DNA from: UBA4742 sp037138595
Lineage (GTDB): Bacteria; Actinomycetota; Acidimicrobiia; Acidimicrobiales; Acidimicrobilacustridaceae
Assembly (NCBI GenBank): GCA_037138595.1
Contig: JBAXIB010000009.1
Span: 40,706 to 104,705, forward strand
Length of the DNA: 64,000 nt
Direction of reading: 5' to 3'
Below the pieces are notes generated by a model. The model saw only the letters and a list, made by a program, of their open reading frames with translations, did not search any database and had not been told where the DNA came from. Positions within the stretch are counted from its first letter, which is position 1. Every line of letters begins with the position of its first letter. The position numbers and the translations under genes are program-made. Of this stretch, positions 17,539 through 25,560 are shown piece by piece.

Positions 17539-17622
17539 TGCGGCGGGTGGGATTCGAACCCACAAGCCCCGAAGGGCAGCGAGGTTTGAGCCCGCCCTGT
17601 ATGCCAGTTCCAGCACCGCCGC
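17539..17622 (-). tRNA. tRNA-Leu (anticodon CAA)
   Basis: The 84-base class II tRNA has a perfect seven-pair acceptor stem (GCGGCGG with CCGCCGC), a T-arm GTGGGTTCGAATCCCAC, and an extended variable arm with a TTCG loop. The anticodon stem GCGGG/CTCGC encloses CTCAAAC, giving anticodon CAA for UUG. No CCA is encoded after the discriminator A. Confidence 0.95.
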
Positions 17623-17721
17623 AACGGTTGAGTCAGCGTAACAAACTCGGGTCGGCCTGCCGAACGAGCCACAAAGCGCGGCTTGACGAGGTTTGGCTTT
17701 CATTAACTTGAATGGGTTTGG

Positions 17722-18345
17722 TTACGGCGTTGACGTTGACGTTGCCGTGCCGTTTGGTCCGGTTTGCGGGCCACGTTCGCTATACCGGGTAACGAACTTA
17801 GCGATTTCCTCAGTGTCGACTGAGCGGCAGCTTTGACGCTGAAGCCAAGCGGTGATTGCCACGGGCGTGTCGATGGATTCGTTAGGAGCGACATGGACGG
17901 TATCGGTCGCGAGTTGGGTGAGTTGGGCGACTTCATCCGCGCTTAGATTTTTGTATTGGACCAGCACGTTTCCCTCGGCAAGTAGTCCCACTTGGATCGG
18001 GCCGGTGAGTTCGACCGACGACGGGTTTTGCGTTTGCGCCCCCAATTGAGATGCTCCCGATGTCGGAGGATTCGTGGTGTAGGCGGGCCTTGCCGAGTTG
18101 GGCAGCAACCGCAGAACCGAATTCGGATCAAGCGGTTCGCTGACCGCCGCGTCACAAACCCCCGACGAGTTGGGCCCGGCGGAGTCGGTCGAAGCATTCT
18201 GATTTGAGCCTCCGCTGAAGCTCAGGGCTACCGCGACGATGGCAATTGCGCCAAGTGCGGCGAGGGTGATCCATGTCGCTTTCCCGCCAGCGGTCGACGG
18301 GCGGGCGGTTTGGTCAAATGGAAGATCGGCATCGTTTTGGCTCAT
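17722..18345 (-). CDS. Membrane-anchored DUF3105-like protein lacking the family histidines
   Basis: The 207-residue protein has a polar N terminus, one transmembrane helix (about 25-45, TWITLAALGAIAIVAVALSF) and an extracytoplasmic domain. YTTNPPTSGAS, LLAEGNVLVQY, PVAITAWLQRQSC and KFVTRYSERGP follow the order and spacing of DUF3105, whose usual motifs are PPTSGPH and HxLEHG. All three of those histidines are replaced here. Function is unknown. The ATG at 18345 has GGAAGAG upstream; the frame extends further but would run into the divergent neighbour. The start lies 37 bases from that gene. Confidence 0.7.
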   Translation of the reverse strand: MSQNDADLPFDQTARPSTAGGKATWITLAALGAIAIVAVALSFSGGSNQNASTDSAGPNSSGVCDAAVSEPLDPNSVLRLLPNSARPAYTTNPPTSGASQLGAQTQNPSSVELTGPIQVGLLAEGNVLVQYKNLSADEVAQLTQLATDTVHVAPNESIDTPVAITAWLQRQSCRSVDTEEIAKFVTRYSERGPQTGPNGTATSTSTP

Positions 18346-18370
18346 GGCTCTTCCAGCATGGCAGCACTCG

Positions 18371-18376
18371 TACACT
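18371..18376 (+). promoter_or_regulatory. Putative -10 element for leaderless start at 18383 (TACACT)
   Basis: TACACT is followed by six bases and the ATG at 18383, with no ribosome-binding site. It lies between the divergent starts of the DUF3105-like and coiled-coil genes. Confidence 0.4.
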
Positions 18377-18382
18377 GCATGC

Positions 18383-18676
18383 ATGTCACGTGCGTTGCTC
18401 GAACGGCGCCTCAATGAATTGACTGGTCGACTTCGGACGCTTCGTGGTGAACTTGCTGTGGTCGACGAGCAGCTCGCCCAGTTAGTTGACGACGCGGGCG
18501 AAGCTCGAATTCGGTCACTGGTATCGGAAACGCCACTCGCCGATCAAGAGCATCGCGAAGCTGCACGCCAAGCCGAGGCGATGACGCGCCATCGAGCGAC
18601 TTTGACCGCAAAGCTCGAGCAGCTTGAACGTGGACAAGATGAACTTCTCGATCAGCTCATTGCGACCAAGAGCTAA
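18383..18676 (+). CDS. Small coiled-coil protein, conserved-hypothetical type
   Basis: The 97-residue protein is almost entirely helical with heptad-like spacing (MSRALLERRLNELTGRLRTL, then LDEQL-, REAARQAEA- and LEQLERGQDELLDQL-type segments). It has no membrane segment, signal peptide or catalytic motif. Small cytoplasmic coiled-coil proteins of this kind are common in actinobacteria and have no assigned role. The open frame continues upstream, but the ATG at 18383 fits the leaderless pattern and the beginning of the helix. It lies 128 bases before the ANTAR regulator on the same strand. Confidence 0.72.
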   Translation: MSRALLERRLNELTGRLRTLRGELAVVDEQLAQLVDDAGEARIRSLVSETPLADQEHREAARQAEAMTRHRATLTAKLEQLERGQDELLDQLIATKS

Positions 18677-18804
18677 GCATTCGTATTCGGGCGGACGACG
18701 GGTGGTGGGCTCGCAGTACGCTCAGTGAGGTTCACAGGTAGATCGAATCCGCGCCAACTCGTGGCGGGGGAGCAATCGGTTAGCGAGAAAGAAAGGTTCA
18801 CTCG

Positions 18805-19389
18805 GTGCCAATTCGCGTGGTGATTGCCGAAGATGAAGCGATCATCCGTCTTGACCTCAAAGAGACCCTTGAGGATGAGGGCTATGAGGTCGTGGGTGAG
18901 ACGGGTCGAGGTGATGAGGCCGTTGCGTTAGTGATCAAGCATGAACCCGATGTGGTCATCCTTGATATCAAAATGCCGGGCATCGACGGCATTGAAGCCG
19001 CTCGGATCATTACTTCGGAACGCCGCGCCGCGGTATTGGTCCTTACGGCGTTCAGTCAGCGCGACCTGATTGAACAAGCGCGCGATGCGGGCGCGCTCGC
19101 GTACCTTGTGAAGCCATTTCAGCGCAGTGAGTTGATCCCTGCAGTTGAAATCGCGATCGGTCGATTTCGTGAGATGTCAGCGCTTTACGATCAGACGCTC
19201 AACCTCGAAGAACAACTTGCAACGCGAAAGATTGTCGACCGAGCAAAAGGTCGGTTGATGGATGAATTCGACATGAATGAACACGAGGCGTTTCGGTTTA
19301 TCCAGCAGTCAGCTATGGGTGGACGCGAGTCTATGAAAATCGTCGGTGAGCGGGTCATTGCGGGCGAACTTTTGCCCCCGAGTAAATGA
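18805..19389 (+). CDS. pdtaR: ANTAR-domain response regulator (PdtaR type)
   Basis: The 194-residue protein has a receiver domain (phospho-acceptor Asp54 in VVILDIKMPG, Lys103 in LVKPF) and a C-terminal ANTAR domain (about 128-190, with RKIVDRAKGRLM and EAFRFIQQSAM). ANTAR domains bind paired hexaloop hairpins in nascent RNA and prevent termination. The partner kinase PdtaS is not in the window. The start is a GTG preceded by AGAAAGG. It sits directly before polA, as in M. tuberculosis. Confidence 0.92.
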   Translation: MPIRVVIAEDEAIIRLDLKETLEDEGYEVVGETGRGDEAVALVIKHEPDVVILDIKMPGIDGIEAARIITSERRAAVLVLTAFSQRDLIEQARDAGALAYLVKPFQRSELIPAVEIAIGRFREMSALYDQTLNLEEQLATRKIVDRAKGRLMDEFDMNEHEAFRFIQQSAMGGRESMKIVGERVIAGELLPPSK

Positions 19390-19404
19390 GATGGGTTGTT
19401 TTTG

Positions 19405-22086
19405 ATGAAGGTGATGTTGATTGATGGCAACTCGCTGACCTATCGAGCATTTTTTGCATTGCCGACCGACATGATGACCTCGAGCGGACAAGTGACAAAC
19501 GCCGTACATGGCTTTACCGCGATGCTGATCAATTTGGTTCGCGACCACGAACCTGACCGGGTGATCGTTACTTTCGACCGTCAAGAACCCACCTTTCGCC
19601 ACAAGATGGTTGACACCTATAAGGCCGGTCGCGAAGCAGCTCCCGACATTCTGCGTCAGCAGATGGGTTTGGTTCGTCAGCTCGTCGAAGCATTAGGTGT
19701 TCCCGTCGTTGACAAGGCGGGGTTTGAAGCAGATGACGTCATCGCCACGCTTGCGACTCGCGCTCGTGATCGCGGAGACGACGCGATCATCGTCACCGGA
19801 GACCGAGATAGTTATCAACTCGTCGAAGATCCTCATGTCAAGGTGCTCTACAACAAACGCGGTGTATCGGATTACGCGTTGTATGACGAGGCAGGCATTT
19901 TAGAACGCACAGGAGTTCCCCCTGATCGTTATGTCGAATACGCCGCGCTGCGTGGCGATCCATCGGACAACCTGCCAGGAGTGCCAGGCGTCGGTGAAAA
20001 AACGGCAGCCAAGCTGATCATGAGTTACGGCGGTATCGATGGCATCTATGAACACGTTGGCGAACAAACTCCGAAGTTGCAGCAGAACCTCGTCGATCAT
20101 GAGGCACAAGTTCGAAGCAACGTTGAGATGATGGTGCTGGTTCGCGACGTTGACTTAGGCGTGGATCCGGAGGATCTCGCGGCAAAGCCGGCGGATCCGG
20201 TCGAAGTTAAAAAACTTTTCGACTTTCTTGAACTCAACAAGCTCTATACGCGCATGGGGAACCTCTTTGGCGAGACCATCAGCGTGGAGATTCCCGAACT
20301 CGATGTACTCGAGGCTGAGGTCACCGAAGTGGCCGACGTCGCTGATGCCGTCGCGGCACTGAAGTCGTTGCAAGCGGATCCATCGGTACTTGCATTGGCC
20401 GCGGGGTGGACTATCCCCGCGGACTCGAGTTCGGAGCTCGATGGCCTTGCATTTGTGCGTGAGGCGTCGATTGGCGATGTCATGTGGGTGCCGGCGAAGT
20501 TGCTTGAAGACCCGACTGTTCGAGATGTATTGGGATCGCTCCTCGGCCGAGGGGCTCGTCCGTTTGCCGCCCACGATGCCAAAGCCGTCATGCGGTCGCT
20601 GCTTGATCTCGACATCGACATTGAGTCGCTCCAGATCGATACTGCGCTCGCGGCCTATCTGCTTGATCCAGCCGAATCGCGCTATGTCCTTGATGATTTG
20701 CTTGGTCATTATGCTCAACGGCACCTGCCTCAACTAGATGATTCAGCGGTGGGGCAACTCGATTTCGGCGGCACCTCGGTGGCAACCGCGCTTGACGGGG
20801 CACGCCAGGCCCTCGCAGTCGCTGCACTCATTGAGCCATTGTTTGCGGCGCTAGATGCGCAAGGCTTGCGTGGGTTGCATGACGAAATCGAAGTTCCGCT
20901 GGTTCGAGTGCTTGCCAGTATGGAATCTGTCGGAATTGGCGTGGATGTCGCGCGGCTGCAAGCGCTGAGCGATGAGATGGCGGCTGAGTGTGCAAGTTTG
21001 ACGGCACTCATCTGGGCCGACGCCGGTGAGGAATTCAACGTGAATTCGACGCCGCAATTGCGCACCATTTTGTTTGACAAGTTAGGACTGACGCCGCAGA
21101 AAAAGACCAAAACCGGGTTCTCGACTGACGCCGCGTCGCTCGAAAAGCTCGCCGGCGAACATCCCATCATCGAGCATTTATTGCGGTATCGAGAAGTCGA
21201 GAAATTGCGCTCGACCTACGGCGAAGGCCTGCTGGCGTCGGTCGGATCTGATGGGCGAATCCACGCGACGTTTAATCAAACCGTTGCGCGAACTGGTCGA
21301 CTGAGCTCTGACGCGCCGAACTTGCACAACATTCCGGTTCGCAGCGAGATGGGCCGTCGTTTCCGATCGGTGTTCGTTCCGGGCCCGGGGTTCGACTTTC
21401 TCGTTGCCGATTACAACCAGATTGAATTGCGTTGTATCGCGCACCTTGCCGAAGACCCTGGGTTAATCGCGGCTTTTGAATCCGACACCGATATTCACAC
21501 GGAGACTGCTGCTCGCATTTTTTCGGTGGCGCCCGAAGCGGTGACGTTCGAACAGCGATCAAAATCGAAGATGGTTTCCTACGGCCTCGCCTATGGGATG
21601 GAAGCGTTTGGCCTCGGTCAGCGCCTCGCCATTTCGACGACTGAAGCCCAAGGGATTTTGGACGCGTATTTCGTAGCGTTCCCCGCGGTTCGTGCGTACA
21701 TGGATCACACCGTCGCTGAAGCGCGCGAACGCGGTTATACCGAGACGCTGTTCGGTCGTCGCCGACAGATCCCGGAACTGAGTTCACCGAATTTCCGTAT
21801 CCGTCAAGCCGGTGAACGCCAAGCGATGAACGCGGGCATCCAAGGATTGGCTGCCGACATTTTTAAAGTTGCGCTTATTCGGCTTGACGAAGTTCTCGAC
21901 CGCGAGCAACTTCGAAGTCGGGTGATCTTGCAAGTCCATGATGAAGTCATCATTGAAGTTCCGCCAGCGGAGCGAGATCGAGCCCATGCGGTGACGCTGG
22001 AGTCAATGATGGGAGCGTTCAACTTGCGGGTTCCGTTGGCGGTGAACTTGGCATTTGGACCGAGTTGGGGCGAGGCGAAGCCGTGA
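19405..22086 (+). CDS. polA: DNA polymerase I
   Basis: The 893-residue protein contains a 5'-3' flap exonuclease (LIDGNSLTYRAFFALP, FEADDVIATLA, GDRDSYQLV, LPGVPGVGEKTA), a central 3'-5' exonuclease-like region, and the family A polymerase (DYNQIELR, O-helix RSKSKMVSYGLAYG, VHDEVIIEVP). The exonuclease-like part (about 310-480) shows no DxE metal site, so proofreading is probably absent, as in other actinobacterial Pol I. It fills gaps in excision repair and removes primers. ATG 19405 is preferred; TTG 19396 and ATG 19414 are alternatives. Confidence 0.96.
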   Translation: MKVMLIDGNSLTYRAFFALPTDMMTSSGQVTNAVHGFTAMLINLVRDHEPDRVIVTFDRQEPTFRHKMVDTYKAGREAAPDILRQQMGLVRQLVEALGVPVVDKAGFEADDVIATLATRARDRGDDAIIVTGDRDSYQLVEDPHVKVLYNKRGVSDYALYDEAGILERTGVPPDRYVEYAALRGDPSDNLPGVPGVGEKTAAKLIMSYGGIDGIYEHVGEQTPKLQQNLVDHEAQVRSNVEMMVLVRDVDLGVDPEDLAAKPADPVEVKKLFDFLELNKLYTRMGNLFGETISVEIPELDVLEAEVTEVADVADAVAALKSLQADPSVLALAAGWTIPADSSSELDGLAFVREASIGDVMWVPAKLLEDPTVRDVLGSLLGRGARPFAAHDAKAVMRSLLDLDIDIESLQIDTALAAYLLDPAESRYVLDDLLGHYAQRHLPQLDDSAVGQLDFGGTSVATALDGARQALAVAALIEPLFAALDAQGLRGLHDEIEVPLVRVLASMESVGIGVDVARLQALSDEMAAECASLTALIWADAGEEFNVNSTPQLRTILFDKLGLTPQKKTKTGFSTDAASLEKLAGEHPIIEHLLRYREVEKLRSTYGEGLLASVGSDGRIHATFNQTVARTGRLSSDAPNLHNIPVRSEMGRRFRSVFVPGPGFDFLVADYNQIELRCIAHLAEDPGLIAAFESDTDIHTETAARIFSVAPEAVTFEQRSKSKMVSYGLAYGMEAFGLGQRLAISTTEAQGILDAYFVAFPAVRAYMDHTVAEARERGYTETLFGRRRQIPELSSPNFRIRQAGERQAMNAGIQGLAADIFKVALIRLDEVLDREQLRSRVILQVHDEVIIEVPPAERDRAHAVTLESMMGAFNLRVPLAVNLAFGPSWGEAKP

Positions 22087-22093
22087 CGGATTT

Positions 22094-22834
22094 ATGAGCC
22101 AAGCCGGTCACTGGTTTGAACCGTTGGCAGATCATCTGGGCTCGGCCTACTTGCGATACTCATTCACGCGCGGAACGAACAACGAGGTGTCTTTTCTCAT
22201 CGACGCTCTGGGTTTGGCCCCGGGAGCGCGTGTACTTGACGTGGGTTGCGGACCTGGTCGGCACGCTCGCATGTTGGCCGAGCGCGGCATGGAAGTTGTC
22301 GGAGTCGATATCGCCGAGCGATTTATCGAACTGGCTCGAGTTGACGCTCCGCCGACGGCAGAGTTTCGGCGCCTCGATGCCCGCGAAATGGTTTTCGAGG
22401 CCGAATTCGACGCGGTCATTTCGCTGTGTCAGGGCGCTTTTGGGCTCGCGGGAACCGATTCCGGTCCGGCCAGCAGCGCCGTTGACCCCGACGGCGTGGT
22501 ACTCGGCGGCATGGCTCGGGCACTTCGGCCGGGGGGAGTGCTGGCAGTTTCGGCGTTTTCATCGTATTTCCAGGTGCGCTTTTTGGAAGATTCCGATGCA
22601 TTCGATGCCAATCGAGGGGTGAACCACGAGCGAACAGTGCTTCGATCCGAAAATGGCGTCGATATTGAGGCTGATCTGTGGACAAGCTGTTTTACGCCCA
22701 GGGAGCTTCGCCTCATGGCTGCGTCGTCCGGCCTTGTGGTCGATCACCTTTGGAGCGTTACGCCTGGCGCATACAAGCGTTCGCCGCCAGACCTTGACCA
22801 TCCCGAGTTTCTCCTGATCGCCCACCGAGCCTAA
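22094..22834 (+). CDS. Class I SAM-dependent methyltransferase
   Basis: The 246-residue protein has the Rossmann SAM motif I VLDVGCGPGRHARML, an acidic motif II (VVGVDIAERF) and the motif IV/post-I pattern AVISLCQGAFGL. The C-terminal half (HERTVLRSENG, FTPRELRLMAA) is typical of uncharacterised methyltransferases of small molecules. The substrate cannot be read. It begins seven bases after the polA stop and is probably cotranscribed with it; the frame extends upstream into polA, but the ATG at 22094 fits best. Confidence 0.85.
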   Translation: MSQAGHWFEPLADHLGSAYLRYSFTRGTNNEVSFLIDALGLAPGARVLDVGCGPGRHARMLAERGMEVVGVDIAERFIELARVDAPPTAEFRRLDAREMVFEAEFDAVISLCQGAFGLAGTDSGPASSAVDPDGVVLGGMARALRPGGVLAVSAFSSYFQVRFLEDSDAFDANRGVNHERTVLRSENGVDIEADLWTSCFTPRELRLMAASSGLVVDHLWSVTPGAYKRSPPDLDHPEFLLIAHRA

Positions 22835-22903
22835 GGAGCGTGCCCGATGGCCCGATCGAGCGCTGCGGGCTGGGATCACAGTCGGGGTCGGTGGTACGTT
22901 GTT

Positions 22904-22924
22904 CGGTCCGGCGAGTGCGGACCG
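22904..22924 (+). promoter_or_regulatory. Hairpin in the rpsA leader
   Basis: CGGTCCG and CGGACCG form a perfect seven-pair stem with a seven-base loop, 97 bases before the rpsA GTG. TACGTT at 22895-22900, just upstream, could be a -10 element, which would place the hairpin at the 5' end of the transcript. S1 autoregulates its own translation in E. coli; a similar role here is conjecture. Confidence 0.35.
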
Positions 22925-23020
22925 TCCCGCTCGTCGCTCGCCATGTCAATTGTCGTCGTGTCCTCGGTGGCACGCAGTCGGTGATGTGGCTGTCCGGAAA
23001 ACCCCCAGAGAAGAGATCCC

Positions 23021-24520
23021 GTGTCCGACGTTTCCAACCCTGAAGCAACCGAAGCGGCCGCTGCCGCTGAGGTGACTGATTCGAGTCCATCGCCGCAGCC
23101 TGCCTATGAGGCAAATCCGGAGGCGACTGATCCGGTCGACGTGTCCGGAATGGGAACGTTCGCTGCTGATGGCACGTACGTGCCGCGCACCGTCACGGTC
23201 GATGACCTCGGTGGCATGTCAATGGAAGAGGCGTATTCGGCGACGATGGTTCAGGTCGAAGACGGCCAAATCGTTGAGGGCACAATCGTTAAGGTTGACC
23301 GTGATGAGGTCCTGCTCGATATCGGTTACAAGTCTGAAGGGGTAATCCCGGCTCGCGAATTGTCGATCCGCAATGATGTCGATCCTTCAGAGATCGTGTC
23401 GCTCGGCGATGTCGTTGAGGCACTCGTCCTGCAAAAGGAAGACAAAGAAGGCCGTCTCGTCCTGTCGAAGAAGCGTGCACAATACGAACGCGCCTGGGGC
23501 ACAATCGAAAAGGTCAAAGAAGACGAAGGTGTCGTGAGCGGCCTGGTTATCGAGGTCGTCAAGGGTGGCTTGATCGTCGATATTGGTCTGCGCGGGTTTT
23601 TGCCGGCCTCGTTGGTTGAGTTACGCCGAGTCCGCGATCTGCAGCCCTACGTCGGGCGCACCCTTGATGCCAAGATCATTGAGTTGGATAAGAACCGCAA
23701 CAACGTGGTGCTTTCACGTCGGGCATGGCTCGAAGAAACACAGAAGGAACAGCGTGATGACTTCCTGACCAACCTCAAGCCTGGCGAAGTCCGCACCGGT
23801 GTGGTGTCGTCGGTGGTCAATTTTGGCGCATTTGTCGACTTGGGTGGCATGGATGGACTCGTTCACGTATCGGAGTTGTCATGGAAGCACGTTGACCATC
23901 CCGGTTCAGTTGTCCAGGTCGGCGACGAGATCGAGGTTCAGGTGCTCGAGGTGGATCTCGACCGCGAGCGAATCAGCCTCTCGCTCAAGGCCACGCAACA
24001 AGATCCGTGGCAAGAGTTCGCTAGCAACCATCGGGTGGGAGAACTGGTCTACGGCCGAGTTACCAAATTGGTTCCATTCGGTGGTTTTGTGCAGGTCGGT
24101 GACGGAATCGAGGGCCTTGTTCACATCTCTGAGATGTCGGCACACCATGTGGATCTGCCTGAGCAGGTCGTGACGCCGGGCGAGGAACTCTGGGTCAAGA
24201 TTATTGACCTCGACCTGCAACGTCGTCGCATCAGCTTGTCCATTAAACAAGCCGCCGAAGGTGGCGTAGTGGCCGCTGAGTATCAAGAACATTTCGGCGA
24301 TCACGCCTATGACACTGATGGCAATTACATCGGCACCGATACCACCGAGGCTCAAGAGGCTTGGGCAGAACTCTATGGAGACCTGACGGTCACCACACCA
24401 GTTGAGACTGCCGTAGCCGAGGAAGCCGCCGATCCAGCGACAGTCGAGCCAGTTACGCCAGAACCAGAGGCCGTTGCAGCCGAGGTCGAGACCCCAGCAG
24501 ATCCGGCAACCGAGGCTTAA
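23021..24520 (+). CDS. rpsA: 30S ribosomal protein S1
   Basis: The 499-residue protein has four S1 RNA-binding repeats, about residues 82-151, 168-236, 254-324 and 339-410. Repeats three and four are the best conserved (NFGAFVDLGGMDGLVHVSEL and PFGGFVQVGDGIEGLVHISE). It helps load structured mRNA on the ribosome. The Ala/Glu/Pro-rich N terminus and the long acidic C-terminal tail (about 445-499) are low complexity. Four repeats rather than six is the actinobacterial form. The start is GTG with AGAGAAGAG upstream. Confidence 0.96.
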   Translation: MSDVSNPEATEAAAAAEVTDSSPSPQPAYEANPEATDPVDVSGMGTFAADGTYVPRTVTVDDLGGMSMEEAYSATMVQVEDGQIVEGTIVKVDRDEVLLDIGYKSEGVIPARELSIRNDVDPSEIVSLGDVVEALVLQKEDKEGRLVLSKKRAQYERAWGTIEKVKEDEGVVSGLVIEVVKGGLIVDIGLRGFLPASLVELRRVRDLQPYVGRTLDAKIIELDKNRNNVVLSRRAWLEETQKEQRDDFLTNLKPGEVRTGVVSSVVNFGAFVDLGGMDGLVHVSELSWKHVDHPGSVVQVGDEIEVQVLEVDLDRERISLSLKATQQDPWQEFASNHRVGELVYGRVTKLVPFGGFVQVGDGIEGLVHISEMSAHHVDLPEQVVTPGEELWVKIIDLDLQRRRISLSIKQAAEGGVVAAEYQEHFGDHAYDTDGNYIGTDTTEAQEAWAELYGDLTVTTPVETAVAEEAADPATVEPVTPEPEAVAAEVETPADPATEA

Positions 24521-24644
24521 AACCGCGGCGTATGACCCAATTTGTGGGGCTACTCGTTGTATCCTCGCGCCCAGAAAGCTGAATTCATGTCGATTTGGGC
24601 TTACCAATCGGAGATTTCTGCCGACTGAGTCAAAACGCATCGTT

Positions 24645-24682
24645 CGCGCCTCGCGTCAAAGCCTGCTTTGAAGCGAGGCGCG
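24645..24682. terminator. Long hairpin between rpsA and the Tad locus
   Basis: CGCGCCTCGC pairs perfectly with GCGAGGCGCG, then after one G/A mismatch TCAAAGC pairs with GCTTTGA, giving a nearly continuous 17-pair stem with a tiny loop. It lies 125 bases after rpsA and 54 bases before the cpaB ribosome-binding region. No T-run follows. It may end rpsA transcription or insulate the pilus locus. Confidence 0.5.
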
Positions 24683-24735
24683 ACTCGAAATACTGAATCG
24701 AAGGTTCGCTTGATGGTCAAGACAGGGGTAGCTCG

Positions 24736-25560
24736 GTGAGTTCTCGCAGAACGGTCATCTTGGTTGGTGCAGTGGTCGTCGGTCTTATCGCAGCATTGTT
24801 GATTTACAACTATGTGCAGGGCATCGATGGACGAGCGAATAACAACGCGGCCTTAGTCAACGTGTATGTGGCCAAGGGCGACATCAAGCGTGGAACTGGC
24901 GGCGAGACAGCTGCGAGTTCGAAGATCATTGATCAATCGCAGATCCCGCAGCAGTTCAAGCCAGCGACCGCCATTACGACGACCGATCAGTTGGCGAAGA
25001 AGGTCGCCCTGTTTGATATTCCTGCAAACAGCGTGATTGTCAACGGCATGTTCGTTGATCCCGCGACCAGCCAAATCACCTTTCGTGAACGCCTTACCAA
25101 CAAGAATTATGTTGCGGTAACTATCTCGGCTTCTGGCGTCAACGCTGTTGCCGGTTTTTTGGTCCCGGGCGACGAGGTCAACATCGGCGTACCGGTCAAA
25201 ATCACGAATCCATCTTCGCCATTGCCAGCAGGTCTGAACTTCGACGCGGTATACCGCTACTTGTATCAGAAGGTGTACATCATCGCGGTTGGATCAAGCA
25301 CGGTTTTAGCCCCGGGTGAAACGACGAGCGCGACTGCCGCGACCGCAGCCGAGGGCGGCGCGTACACCTTCGAAGTACCACCCGAAGCCGCATTGTGGCT
25401 GATGTCAGCCCAAACAATGGGTGGCATGTATCTCTCGTTAGTTCCCAAGGACTATTCGCCGGCCGTAGTGCCGCCACCGCCATTTAATTCATCCACGCTG
25501 CCTGGCGAGGATCCGGCCCAGCTCACTCCATACGGTCCGAACGGTCGGCCGGGGTCGTGA
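24736..25560 (+). CDS. cpaB: CpaB/RcpC-family Flp pilus assembly protein
   Basis: The 274-residue protein has one N-terminal transmembrane helix (VILVGAVVVGLIAALLIYNY) and an SAF-like domain (about 45-115: VNVYVAKGDIKRG to NSVIVNGMFV), then the RcpC/CpaB region. In Tad systems it is a periplasmic or cell-wall-side pilus component. GTG at 24736 has AGGGGTAG upstream. Its stop overlaps the cpaE GTG by four bases. Confidence 0.9.
   Translation: MSSRRTVILVGAVVVGLIAALLIYNYVQGIDGRANNNAALVNVYVAKGDIKRGTGGETAASSKIIDQSQIPQQFKPATAITTTDQLAKKVALFDIPANSVIVNGMFVDPATSQITFRERLTNKNYVAVTISASGVNAVAGFLVPGDEVNIGVPVKITNPSSPLPAGLNFDAVYRYLYQKVYIIAVGSSTVLAPGETTSATAATAAEGGAYTFEVPPEAALWLMSAQTMGGMYLSLVPKDYSPAVVPPPPFNSSTLPGEDPAQLTPYGPNGRPGS

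Noticed and set aside
20310..20850. Missing proofreading residues in PolA as a novel defect
   Set aside because: Degenerate 3'-5' exonuclease regions are usual in actinobacterial DNA polymerase I.
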